Source: an uncultured Ruminococcus sp.
Lineage (GTDB): Bacteria > Bacillota > Clostridia > RUG12999
Assembly: GCA_902784685.1 (NCBI GenBank)
Contig: CACZWA010000004.1
Coordinates: 1-37,093 of the forward strand
Direction: 5' to 3'
DNA length: 37,093 nt
Below, one piece after another: positions 7,377 to 14,945 of the stretch. Positions within the stretch are counted from its first letter, which is position 1. Each line of letters starts with the position of its first letter. A program made the translations under genes and the position numbers. The notes beneath the pieces were generated by a model, which saw only the letters and a program-made list of their open reading frames with translations, was not told the origin of the DNA and did no database searches.

Positions 7377-9455
7377 ATGAAAAAAATTTTTACGTTTCTT
7401 TTAAGTTTAACTTTTTTATTGCAGACTGTTGCCTTTGCAAACGGCAAAGCAAGCGCAAAAACCGAGGAAATGCTTAAAACCGTAAAAGAGAGAATAGGCG
7501 AAACCGACGAATACGATAAAGTTGCGGCAAATTCTCAAACGAGCGAAGATGGTACAGTTTACAGCTTTAACTGGTCCTATGACGACAACGGCGAATACAA
7601 AAGTCTTGACGTTTCAATAACGGAAAGCGGAATTATAACCCATTACAGCAAATACAGCTCTGACCGCAGAGACGGCGAAAAATTGTCTGTAAACAGGTTA
7701 TCCGCAGATGAGCTTATGAAAAAAGCGCAGGCTTTTTCGGACAGACTTAACCCTTCGCTTGCAGAAAAAATAAAAGTAATAAGCGCAGGAGACAGCGACG
7801 ACTTATCGGACAGAGACAGATATTTTACCGTTCAGCGCTATGAAAACGATATTCCCGTGCTTGCAGACACCGGCTCAATCTCAATATCTGCGGACGGCGA
7901 GGTATCAAATTTTTGGATTGACTATACAGATACAATCTCTTTTGAAACGGCAGACAGCATAATAAGCCGTGACGATGCAAAAAAAGCATTTGAAGAAAAC
8001 TTCGGTTTTGAGCTTTGTTACATAAAAAAATGGAACGGCAGAAAAAAAGAATATGAAAATATGCTTGTATGGCAACCCGCAGAAGGACATGACGACGAAT
8101 ACATAAGCGCCGTAAACGGCGAAACCGTAAAGCGTATTTTCCCCGAATACGACGGTTATCTTAGAGCCGGCGGTTATGCAAACGCAAAAACCGAAATGGC
8201 GGCTGATGAAGGAGGCGGAAATTCCGCCCTTACAGAAGCGGAAATAAAAGCGCTCGATACCGTTGCAGGGCTTATTTCGCAGGATGAAGCCGAGAAAAAA
8301 ATCCGCTCGCTAAAGCCACTTAAAATTTCGGGCAAAATGAAGCTTAAAAGCATCGGAATGTATCACAACGAACACGGCGAAAAGACTTACATTTACAATA
8401 TGCAGTTTGATGACGGAAACAGCAAATCGGCTTTTGCAAGCATAAATGCCGAAACAGGCGAACTGCTTCGCTTTTACTCATATCCGTCGGGCGATACCTC
8501 AGACAAAACTCCCGATACAAACAAGTTTAAAAAACTTGCGGAAAGCGCTCTAAAAAGCCTTGCCCCCACATATTTCCCCGCAAAGGACGAAAACAACAGC
8601 TTCCGTTTTTCACCCTCACGCTCTGACGGAAACTTTATTTGGTATGACAGATATGTTAATGGAATCCGTTGCGGAGCAGAGTATATCTCTATCGGCTTCG
8701 ATACCGCAAACAATAACATAACCTCATTTAACCTTATCCGCACAAAAAACGATTTCCCATCACCCGATAGCGCAATATCTGCCACGGAAGCGGCAAAGGC
8801 AATATTTGACGAGGCGGTTTTTGAGCCTGTTTATATATTTACCTGCAGCAAAGAAGGGCTTAAAAAGTATGACAAGGCGATTGCCGTATATAATCTCGGC
8901 GGAAACACGGTGATTGACGCCCTTACAGGCAAACCTGCCGATGAAAATGTCAAGGCGGAAGCCGATTACACGGATATATCCGGTCATTATGCGGAAACGG
9001 CAATTACAACTCTTTGCCGCTACCGTATAGGCTATGCGGGCGAAAGCTTTAAACCCTCGGAATATATTACCCAAAAGGATTTTATTGCATTTTTATATTC
9101 GGCATTTCAGCGTTACGGCAGTGAGCTTATAACGGGTGATTACGATTACAGCTCCGCATACCGCTATGCATACGACAAGGGTATTATATCGGCAGAGGAA
9201 CGTGACCCCGAAGCGGCTGTTACAAGAGAGCAGGCGGCGGTGGCTATGGTTTCGGCACTCGGCTACCGTGAGGTTGCGGATATTGACGGAATATATAAGC
9301 CGATGTTCAGCGATGTTTCGTCAAATATAGGAAGCATCAGCATTCTTGCCGGAATGAAGGTTATAGGCGGTGACGGCAACGGCAATTTTAATCCGGGCGC
9401 TTTGCTTACAAGAGGCGACGCGGCAGTTATTCTTTATAACTACTTGTCACGTTGA
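7377..9455 (+). CDS. Secreted YcdB/YcdC-like protein with C-terminal SLH domains
   Basis: This 692-residue protein begins with a signal peptide (MKKIFTFLLSLTFLLQ, cleavage near AFA at about 21). Residues about 30-510 resemble the YcdB/YcdC repeated domain with PepSY-like units: SADGEVSNFWIDYTD, SAVNGETVKRIFPEYDG and INAETGELLRFYSYPSG each look like the end of such a unit. From about 525 on there are three S-layer-homology segments: DISGHYAETAITTLCRYRI, then AYDKGIISAEERDPEAAVTR, then FSDVSSNIGSISILAGMKV with GDGNGNFNPGALLTR. These should attach it non-covalently to wall polymers. It lies 13 bases after the putative anti-sigma gene, so it is probably an output or sensor partner of the ECF system. 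Enzymatic function is unknown. Confidence 0.8.
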   Translation: MKKIFTFLLSLTFLLQTVAFANGKASAKTEEMLKTVKERIGETDEYDKVAANSQTSEDGTVYSFNWSYDDNGEYKSLDVSITESGIITHYSKYSSDRRDGEKLSVNRLSADELMKKAQAFSDRLNPSLAEKIKVISAGDSDDLSDRDRYFTVQRYENDIPVLADTGSISISADGEVSNFWIDYTDTISFETADSIISRDDAKKAFEENFGFELCYIKKWNGRKKEYENMLVWQPAEGHDDEYISAVNGETVKRIFPEYDGYLRAGGYANAKTEMAADEGGGNSALTEAEIKALDTVAGLISQDEAEKKIRSLKPLKISGKMKLKSIGMYHNEHGEKTYIYNMQFDDGNSKSAFASINAETGELLRFYSYPSGDTSDKTPDTNKFKKLAESALKSLAPTYFPAKDENNSFRFSPSRSDGNFIWYDRYVNGIRCGAEYISIGFDTANNNITSFNLIRTKNDFPSPDSAISATEAAKAIFDEAVFEPVYIFTCSKEGLKKYDKAIAVYNLGGNTVIDALTGKPADENVKAEADYTDISGHYAETAITTLCRYRIGYAGESFKPSEYITQKDFIAFLYSAFQRYGSELITGDYDYSSAYRYAYDKGIISAEERDPEAAVTREQAAVAMVSALGYREVADIDGIYKPMFSDVSSNIGSISILAGMKVIGGDGNGNFNPGALLTRGDAAVILYNYLSR

Positions 9456-9474
9456 TTTTAACTTTTAAACAGCA

Positions 9475-9507
9475 AAAGAGGTTTACGCCATAAACGTAAA
9501 CCTCTTT
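9475..9507. terminator. Bidirectional intrinsic terminator between the SLH gene and rnjA
   Basis: A perfect 13-bp stem (9475-9487 with 9495-9507) encloses a 7-base loop. A T-rich stretch follows on the plus strand and the left arm begins with A residues, so it can work for both convergent genes. Confidence 0.8.
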
Positions 9508-9521
9508 GTTTATTCAACTTT

Positions 9522-11366
9522 TTAAACCTCAACAATTACAGGCAGCAGCATTGGACTGCGTTTTGTTTTCTGATAAAGGTAAGTGTTAAGGTGACTGCGT
9601 ATTGCAACTTTAAGTGCGCCCCAGTCTTTCTGCGAGCTTTCATAGCGGCAGTCCTCAATTGCGTCAAGCGTGCGCTCTCTTATTTCGGAAATAAGGTCCT
9701 CCGATTCCCTCATATAAACAAAGCCTCTTGATATAATATCGGGGTCGGAAACGACTTCGCCTGTAACGGAATCCATTGAAACAATAATCACAATAAGTCC
9801 GTCCTGCGCAAGATGTTTACGGTCACGAAGCACAATGTTTCCCACATCGCCCACTCCGAGGCCGTCAATAAGCACTTTGCCCGACGGCACCGAGCCGTTT
9901 ATTTTCGCAGTTTCGCCGTCCGTTTCAAAAACCTGACCAACCCCCATAATAAAGCCGTTTTCAGGCGGTACTCCCATAAGCTCGGCAAGATGCTTGTGAA
10001 GCATAAGATGTCTGTGTTCGCCGTGGACGGGAATGAAAAATTTCGGCTTTGTTATGCCTATTATAATTTTCAGTTCCTCGGCTTTGGCGTGACCCGAAAC
10101 ATGAATATCGTCAAGTGCGTTATAGATTACCTCTGCGCCCTTTTTAAACAGCTCGTCAACAACCTTTGAAATCATTTTCTCGTTACCGGGTATCGGGCTT
10201 GCCGAAATAACAACAAGGTCGTTTGAGGTAATTTCAATTGTCTTGTGGTCGTTCATTGCCATTCTTGAAAGCCCCGCCATTGGCTCTCCCTGACTGCCGG
10301 TAGTACAAACCACAACTCTGTTTGGCGGAAATTTCTTAACTTCGTCAAGTTTTATAATTGTTCCCTTCGGGATTTTCATATATCCGAGTTCAGAAGCAAC
10401 GTCAAGAATGTTTTCCATACTTCTGCCCGAAACCGCAACTTTTCTGCCGTATTTCACAGCGGAGTTAATCACCTGCTGGACTCTGTGAATATTCGAGGCA
10501 AATGTCGCCACTATAATTCTTCGGTCGGTTGCGGAGCTGAAAATCTCGTCAAATTTTGCGCCTACGGAGCGTTCACTCATGGTATATCCCTGACGCTCGG
10601 CGTTTGTACTGTCCGAAACAAGGGCGAGAACGCCTTTTTTGCCAAGCTCACCGAGCTTCGCAAGGTCAATCATTGTGCCGTCTATCGGCGTGCAGTCAAT
10701 TTTAAAATCGCCTGTGTGAATCACCGTTCCGACCGGCGTATGAATTGCAAACATAACGCTGTCCGCAATTGAATGATTGGAGTGAATAACCTCAACCAAA
10801 AAGTTACCGAGTCCGAGCTTGTTCCCCGCCTTTACTGTATTGAGTTTATATTGATTAAGCGAGCCGTGTTCGGACAATTTACATTTAATAAGCCCGATTG
10901 TAAGGTTTGTGCCGTAAACAGGCACATTAAGCTCTTTAAGAACATACGGAAGCGCGCCGATATGGTCCTCATGGCCGTGGGTTATTATTATTCCGACAAC
11001 CTTTTCTCTGTTTTTAAGAAGATAAGATATGTCGGGTATAACAAGGTCAATGCCCGGCATTTCATCATCGGGGAAGGCAAGACCGCTGTCTACCACAAGT
11101 ATGCTGTCCTCGTACTCATAAACGTACATATTTTTGCCGATTTCGTCAAGTCCTCCGAGAGAGTAAAATTTAAGCTTTGAAAGCTTCTTCGGCTCATGTT
11201 TTTGTGTTTTTAATGCGGTCATTCTGTTTTTTATGCCTGCGTTTTTTCTGACGGGAGCAGGCGCCGCCTTTGCTTTTTGCGGGCGTGACCCATTCATAGC
11301 GCCGGTCGGTTTTTTCGCCGTATGCGCTCCTTTCATGCCCGAATTGTTTTTTTGAATAATTGCCAT
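9522..11366 (-). CDS. rnjA: Ribonuclease J
   Basis: RNase J is a metallo-beta-lactamase/beta-CASP nuclease with 5'-3' exonuclease and endonuclease activity in mRNA decay and rRNA maturation. The catalytic metal motif THGHEDH is at 129-135, preceded by LGGLDEIGKNMYVYEYED. Further metal and beta-CASP signatures are HTGDFKID, VSDSTNAE, TTGSQGEPMAGLSRMA and HVSGHA, then the C-terminal PVHGEHRH. At 614 residues it is about 60 longer than typical. The excess is an N-terminal basic, Ala/Pro/Lys-rich tail (1-62) that is probably disordered and could bind RNA. The ATG follows AAAGGACAG. It lies just 34 bases after a predicted 6S-like RNA on the same strand. Confidence 0.95.
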   Translation of the reverse strand: MAIIQKNNSGMKGAHTAKKPTGAMNGSRPQKAKAAPAPVRKNAGIKNRMTALKTQKHEPKKLSKLKFYSLGGLDEIGKNMYVYEYEDSILVVDSGLAFPDDEMPGIDLVIPDISYLLKNREKVVGIIITHGHEDHIGALPYVLKELNVPVYGTNLTIGLIKCKLSEHGSLNQYKLNTVKAGNKLGLGNFLVEVIHSNHSIADSVMFAIHTPVGTVIHTGDFKIDCTPIDGTMIDLAKLGELGKKGVLALVSDSTNAERQGYTMSERSVGAKFDEIFSSATDRRIIVATFASNIHRVQQVINSAVKYGRKVAVSGRSMENILDVASELGYMKIPKGTIIKLDEVKKFPPNRVVVCTTGSQGEPMAGLSRMAMNDHKTIEITSNDLVVISASPIPGNEKMISKVVDELFKKGAEVIYNALDDIHVSGHAKAEELKIIIGITKPKFFIPVHGEHRHLMLHKHLAELMGVPPENGFIMGVGQVFETDGETAKINGSVPSGKVLIDGLGVGDVGNIVLRDRKHLAQDGLIVIIVSMDSVTGEVVSDPDIISRGFVYMRESEDLISEIRERTLDAIEDCRYESSQKDWGALKVAIRSHLNTYLYQKTKRSPMLLPVIVEV

Positions 11367-11400
11367 AAATTCTGTCCTTTCATTTTAAACTGATATGTAT

Positions 11401-11557
11401 TGTTCGGGCGAAATTAAAAAGGACAATGAAAAACAAAGGGTAATGACCTTCCGCCTCGATACGCAGAAGCACAACATGACCCGTAAAGTTTTAAGTAACG
11501 CTCGGGCGGCAATAATCTTAAAAGGTATAAGCATTTTTCTCCGATAATTCCGAACAG
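11401..11557 (-). ncRNA. ssrS: Candidate 6S RNA
   Basis: On the minus strand the ends pair: TGTTCGG (11556-11550) with CCGAACA (11407-11401), and AATTA with TAATT (11416-11412). Inside, GGA and GAAAAA pair with TCC and TTTTTC across a small bulge. A large open bubble follows (about 20 bases on the 5' side, about 15 on the 3' side). A GC-rich upper stem comes next (CCGCCCGA with TCGAGGCGG, extended by GCGT/GCGT) with a long terminal loop. A long hairpin of about 157 nt with an open central bubble is the layout of 6S RNA, which mimics an open promoter and sequesters sigma-A RNA polymerase. A TATAAT box stands at the right distance upstream. Identity rests on hand folding only; an rnjA leader structure is the alternative. 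Confidence 0.5.
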
Positions 11558-11563
11558 GAGAGC

Positions 11564-11590
11564 ATTATACCGCAAAAAACCGCCTGTTAA
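11564..11590 (-). promoter_or_regulatory. Promoter of the 6S-like RNA
   Basis: TTAACA (11590-11585) and a perfect TATAAT (11569-11564) on the minus strand are separated by 15 bases, slightly short. The start predicted at about 11557 coincides with the 5' end of the closing stem of the structured RNA. Confidence 0.5.
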
Positions 11591-11769
11591 ATTGTTGTCT
11601 TTTTTTAAATCTCGCTCTTTATATAAACAGGAAATAATCGGCAAAAACCGAAAATATAAAGCTCTTGACGTACAGCTTTAAACCTGTTTTGTATCAAATT
11701 TTAATATAAATATAATTAACTGTTTTTGCCGTTTGACTGCGGCGACAGTTTTATTTTTATTTTCATTAT
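11574..11769 (-). ncRNA. Unrecognised structured RNA region upstream of the 6S-like RNA
   Basis: Within the 603-base gene-free stretch, the minus strand can form two structures. The first is a nested hairpin at 11750-11718 (AACTGT/ACAGTT outside, GCCG/CGGC inside). The second is a three-way junction at 11689-11625: P1 AAACAGG/CCTGTTT, P2 TAAAGCT/AGCTTTA with a 10-base loop, P3 TCGG/CCGA. The 3' arm of P1 can alternatively pair with AACAGG at 11588-11583, which is followed by CGG and six T. That is the logic of a riboswitch-like attenuator. I cannot match it to a known class. The plus-strand version of the first hairpin is followed by a T-rich run and could instead be a terminator. No protein-coding gene is evident here. 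Confidence 0.3.
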
Positions 11770-11775
11770 ATTACT

Positions 11776-11786
11776 ATTATACCACA
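11776..11786 (-). promoter_or_regulatory. Extended -10 promoter candidate upstream of the structured RNA
   Basis: TGTGG followed directly by TATAAT on the minus strand matches the TRTGN extended -10 element, which can work without a good -35 box (the hexamer at 17 bases is only TTTATT). It would start transcription near 11769, just before the nested hairpin. Confidence 0.45.
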
Positions 11787-11865
11787 AAAATGGAAAATAA
11801 TAAAGCCTTTTTTTAAATTTTTTTCAAAAATTAAAATATCGGTATAAACTAACAATAAAAATGTA

Positions 11866-11894
11866 TTGATTTTTTAATATATTTGTTGTATAAT
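11866..11894 (+). promoter_or_regulatory. Sigma-A promoter of the yqhQ operon
   Basis: TTGATT (11866-11871), a 17-base spacer and TATAAT (11889-11894) predict a start near 11901 and a leader of about 70 bases before yqhQ. Confidence 0.65.
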
Positions 11895-11969
11895 TATAAT
11901 AGATTAGTATATTTAAAGTTAAAAATTATCTTTTATATTTATGTTTTTCCACGGAAAGGAATGATTAAA

Positions 11970-12929
11970 ATGAGTGAAAACAAGGTTCATAAAACCTCTA
12001 TCGGCGGTCAGGCGGTGCTTGAAGGCGTAATGATGAAAGGGCCTGACAAAATTGCCGTTGCCGTAAGAAAATCGAGCGGTGAAATTGTCACCGATGTTCA
12101 GGATATAAAGCCAGCTTCAAAAAGGAATTTCTTTTTGAAACTGCCGATTATAAGGGGCTGTATAGCTTTTTTTGAATCTATGATTGTCGGCGTGAAAACT
12201 CTTATGAAATCCGCCGAAATGTACGACCTTGAGGAGGACGAACCCGAATATACTCCCTCAAAGGTTGATGAGTTCGTTGAAAAAATATTCAAAAACAAGG
12301 ACGCCGTTATTTATTTTTCAGTTGTTGTTGCGGTTCTTTTCAGCGTAGGGCTGTTTTTCATAATTCCGGGCCTTATTTTCAATTTTCTTGCAAAAGTTAT
12401 TGAAAACCGCATTGTTCTCAACCTTATCGAAGGCCTTATAAGAATTGTAATCTTTTTAAGCTATCTCGGACTTGTTTCGATAAACCGTGATATTCAGAGA
12501 GTTTTTGAATACCACGGAGCAGAACACAAAACCATTTTTGCCTACGAACACGGCGAAGAGCTTACTCCCGAAAATGTCCGCAAGTATCAGCGTTTTCACC
12601 CTCGCTGCGGCACAAGCTTTTTGCTTTTCGTTATGATAATAAGTATCCTTGTGTTCTCGCTTATTCCAAAGGAAATCGCAGGTATGCAAATCGGCGGTTT
12701 CGGAACGATTTTAATTAAGCTTTTGCTTTTGCCCATAGTTTCGGGCATTTCGTATGAAATAATAAAATGGGCAGGAAGAAGCGACAGCAAATTCGTTGCC
12801 GCACTCAGCAAGCCCGGTATGTGCCTTCAAAGGCTTACAACCCGTGAGCCTGACGACAGCCAGCTTGAAGTTGCCATTGCCTCGATTATGGCTGTAATTC
12901 CCGATAACAGAGAGGACGATAAGTGGTAA
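11970..12929 (+). CDS. yqhQ: DUF1385 (YqhQ family) membrane protein
   Basis: This 319-residue protein matches the DUF1385/YqhQ family of Firmicutes, whose biochemical role is not established. Family hallmarks are the N-terminal IGGQAVLEGVMMKGP, the central EYHGAEHKTIFAYE and FHPRCGTSFLLF. The conserved His/Glu/Cys residues suggest metal binding. Hydrophobic segments lie at about 110-145, 155-180, 220-240 and 250-270. The ATG at 11970 lies 9 bases after AAAGGA; in-frame codons further upstream overlap the promoter and are rejected. It abuts prmC with no gap. DUF1385 next to prmC is a common clostridial arrangement, often near rpmE and prfA, which are not seen here. Confidence 0.9.
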   Translation: MSENKVHKTSIGGQAVLEGVMMKGPDKIAVAVRKSSGEIVTDVQDIKPASKRNFFLKLPIIRGCIAFFESMIVGVKTLMKSAEMYDLEEDEPEYTPSKVDEFVEKIFKNKDAVIYFSVVVAVLFSVGLFFIIPGLIFNFLAKVIENRIVLNLIEGLIRIVIFLSYLGLVSINRDIQRVFEYHGAEHKTIFAYEHGEELTPENVRKYQRFHPRCGTSFLLFVMIISILVFSLIPKEIAGMQIGGFGTILIKLLLLPIVSGISYEIIKWAGRSDSKFVAALSKPGMCLQRLTTREPDDSQLEVAIASIMAVIPDNREDDKW

Positions 12930-14444
12930 ATGACTATAAAAGAAGCCGTTAGCGGGTATTCGAGAATACTTATGAATACCGACAGCCCTGTACGAGAGGC
13001 AAGACTGCTCGTTTCGTATGTTACGGGCATGGATATGGCAGAGGTGATTGCAAAAGAGGACACGGTTCTTACCCCCAAGTGCGAGGAAGAACTGAAAAAC
13101 GCCGCTTTAAGGCGCTCGGCAGACGAGCCTTTTGCGTATATAACGGGTGAAAAAGAATTTATGGGGCTTAAATTTAAGGTGAACAAAAATGTTCTTATTC
13201 CAAGACCCGACACCGAAATGCTTGTGAATATTGCCTGCGGAAAAGAAAAAAGCGTAATCGACCTATGCACAGGTTCGGGCTGCGTTGCGGTTTCGCTTGC
13301 AAAAAATATGCCGTGGGCAAAGGTAACGGCTGTTGATTTTTCCGATGAAGCTCTTGCGGTTGCAAAGGAAAATGCCGCTCTTAACGGCACAAAGGTTGAA
13401 TTTATCAATAAAGATATTATGAAAGGCAGACTTAAATTCGGGAAAAAATTTGAGCTTGCCGTTGCAAATCCGCCGTATATAAAAAGCGGCGAAATACCTT
13501 TTTTAAGTGGCGAAGTGCGCAGTTATGAGCCGCACGAGGCGCTTGACGGCGGCAAGGACGGACTTGACTTTTACAAAAAAATAGTTGCCGACGCCGAGCT
13601 GTTTTTGAAAACGGGCGGCAGGCTTTGTTTTGAAATAGGAAGCACTCAAAGCGCTGATGTCAAAAAAATTATGAGTGCAAAATTTGAAAATATTAATATC
13701 ATAAAAGACTATGCAGGCTACGACCGTGTTGTGGTTGGCGAGCTTTCGGACTTTTCCGCAGGGAAAAAGCACGAACACAGCGGTCACCGCAGCAGACTCA
13801 GAAAAAGATATATTGACGAAGGGCTTGACGGTTTTCAGCTTCATGAAGTGCTTGAACTTTTGCTGTTTTATGCCGTGCCGAGGCGTGACGTAAATACGCT
13901 GGCTCACAAGCTCATAAACGAGTTCGGCAGTATTTCGGCGGTGCTTGGCGCAAGCGTTGACGACCTTATGAAATACGGCAAGCTTACCGAAAGTGCGGCT
14001 GTTCTTCTTAATCTTATACCGCATCTTTCGAGAATATATTCAAAAGATAAATGGGGCGAAAAGCCTGTTTTAAAAGACAGAACAACTGTCGGACGTTTTG
14101 CCGTGGATTTATTCAGAGGCGCAAATTACGAACAGTTTTACGTTATTTGTCTTGACAGCGCAAACAGCCTTATCAGCTGTGAGAAAATTTCGGAAGGAAC
14201 AATAAACGAAACCGCAGTTTACCCGAGGCTTGTTATTCAGTCTGTAATAAAGTGCAACGCAAACAAGGTTTATCTTGCTCATAATCACCCAAGCGGCTCT
14301 CTTATGCCTTCATGGAGTGACACCGAAATCACCGATAAAATCGAGGTTGCGCTCGGCAGTATTGACGTTGAACTTGCGGACCATATAATAGTCGGAGGAA
14401 ACGAATACGCCTTTTTAAGCGACGCAAGGCGTCCAATGCCTTAA
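12930..14444 (+). CDS. prmC: PrmC-RadC fusion: release-factor glutamine methyltransferase plus RadC/MPN+ domain
   Basis: One uninterrupted 504-codon frame encodes two normally separate proteins. Residues 1-272 are PrmC (HemK), which N5-methylates the Gln of the GGQ motif in release factors. It shows the SAM loop DLCTGSGCVAVSLA (111-124) and catalytic NPPY (180-183). Residues about 281-504 are a full-length RadC (UPF0758): GHRSRLRKRYIDEGLDGF, helix-hairpin-helix HEVLELLLFYAVPRRD, then JAB/MPN+ motif HNHPSG (451-456) with Asp464. The joint SDFSAGKK is short and there is no stop or ribosome site at the boundary (about 13745-13770). RadC's molecular role is unsettled. RadC is often found between maf and mreB in Clostridia; here that site has no radC. 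Confidence 0.93.
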   Translation: MTIKEAVSGYSRILMNTDSPVREARLLVSYVTGMDMAEVIAKEDTVLTPKCEEELKNAALRRSADEPFAYITGEKEFMGLKFKVNKNVLIPRPDTEMLVNIACGKEKSVIDLCTGSGCVAVSLAKNMPWAKVTAVDFSDEALAVAKENAALNGTKVEFINKDIMKGRLKFGKKFELAVANPPYIKSGEIPFLSGEVRSYEPHEALDGGKDGLDFYKKIVADAELFLKTGGRLCFEIGSTQSADVKKIMSAKFENINIIKDYAGYDRVVVGELSDFSAGKKHEHSGHRSRLRKRYIDEGLDGFQLHEVLELLLFYAVPRRDVNTLAHKLINEFGSISAVLGASVDDLMKYGKLTESAAVLLNLIPHLSRIYSKDKWGEKPVLKDRTTVGRFAVDLFRGANYEQFYVICLDSANSLISCEKISEGTINETAVYPRLVIQSVIKCNANKVYLAHNHPSGSLMPSWSDTEITDKIEVALGSIDVELADHIIVGGNEYAFLSDARRPMP

Positions 14445-14468
14445 CACAAAACCTGAAAGGACTGCATA

Positions 14469-14945
14469 ATGTACGTATTCTTTTTTTTACTTACTTTTGT
14501 TTTTATTTTGGCGGATATTCTTTCAAAGCTTGCGGCTGTTCGCTTTTTACAGCCGATAGAAACATATCCTATAATTAAAAACGTTTTCCACCTCACATAT
14601 TGCCGAAACACAGGCGCCGCATTCAGCATTTTTTCGGGCAGTACAAAGCTTCTTGCTTTTGTTTCTGCGCTTATGATTGTGCTGATTTTGGCTTACATAA
14701 TATACAAAAAACCGCAGAGCCGCCTTTTGCTCCTTTCCTTTTCTATGATAATAGCGGGTGGAATAGGCAATGTTATTGACCGCATTTTAAGGGGCTATGT
14801 GGTGGATTTTTTTGATTTCAGGCTTATAAACTTTGCAATATTCAACGTTGCGGATATTTTTGTATGCGTCGGCGTTGCTTTACTTGCCGTATATATTTTT
14901 AAAAATGATTTTAAAAACGAAAGCCGCGAAGAAAATGATATTTGA
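14469..14945 (+). CDS. lspA: Lipoprotein signal peptidase (signal peptidase II)
   Basis: This membrane aspartic protease removes the signal peptide of prolipoproteins after diacylglyceryl modification. At 158 residues it has the usual length and four hydrophobic segments (about 2-17, 62-79, 86-100, 127-145). Family motifs are CRNTGAAFSIF (45-55), GGIGNVIDRILRGYVVDFFD with catalytic Asp104, and FNVADIF with catalytic Asp129. The ATG follows GAAAGGAC. Its stop overlaps the rluD start by 11 bases, the common lspA-rluD pair. Confidence 0.96.
   Translation: MYVFFFLLTFVFILADILSKLAAVRFLQPIETYPIIKNVFHLTYCRNTGAAFSIFSGSTKLLAFVSALMIVLILAYIIYKKPQSRLLLLSFSMIIAGGIGNVIDRILRGYVVDFFDFRLINFAIFNVADIFVCVGVALLAVYIFKNDFKNESREENDI

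Noticed and set aside
11401-11560. Signal recognition particle RNA
   Set aside because: A GGTCATG stretch drew attention, but the conserved GGAAGGNAGCAGCC domain IV core is absent.
11414-11644. An open minus-strand frame of 76 codons upstream of rnjA
   Set aside because: The sequence has Cys/Leu/Arg-rich, non-protein-like composition, no ribosome site, and overlaps the strongly structured 6S-like RNA; treated as RNA, not protein.
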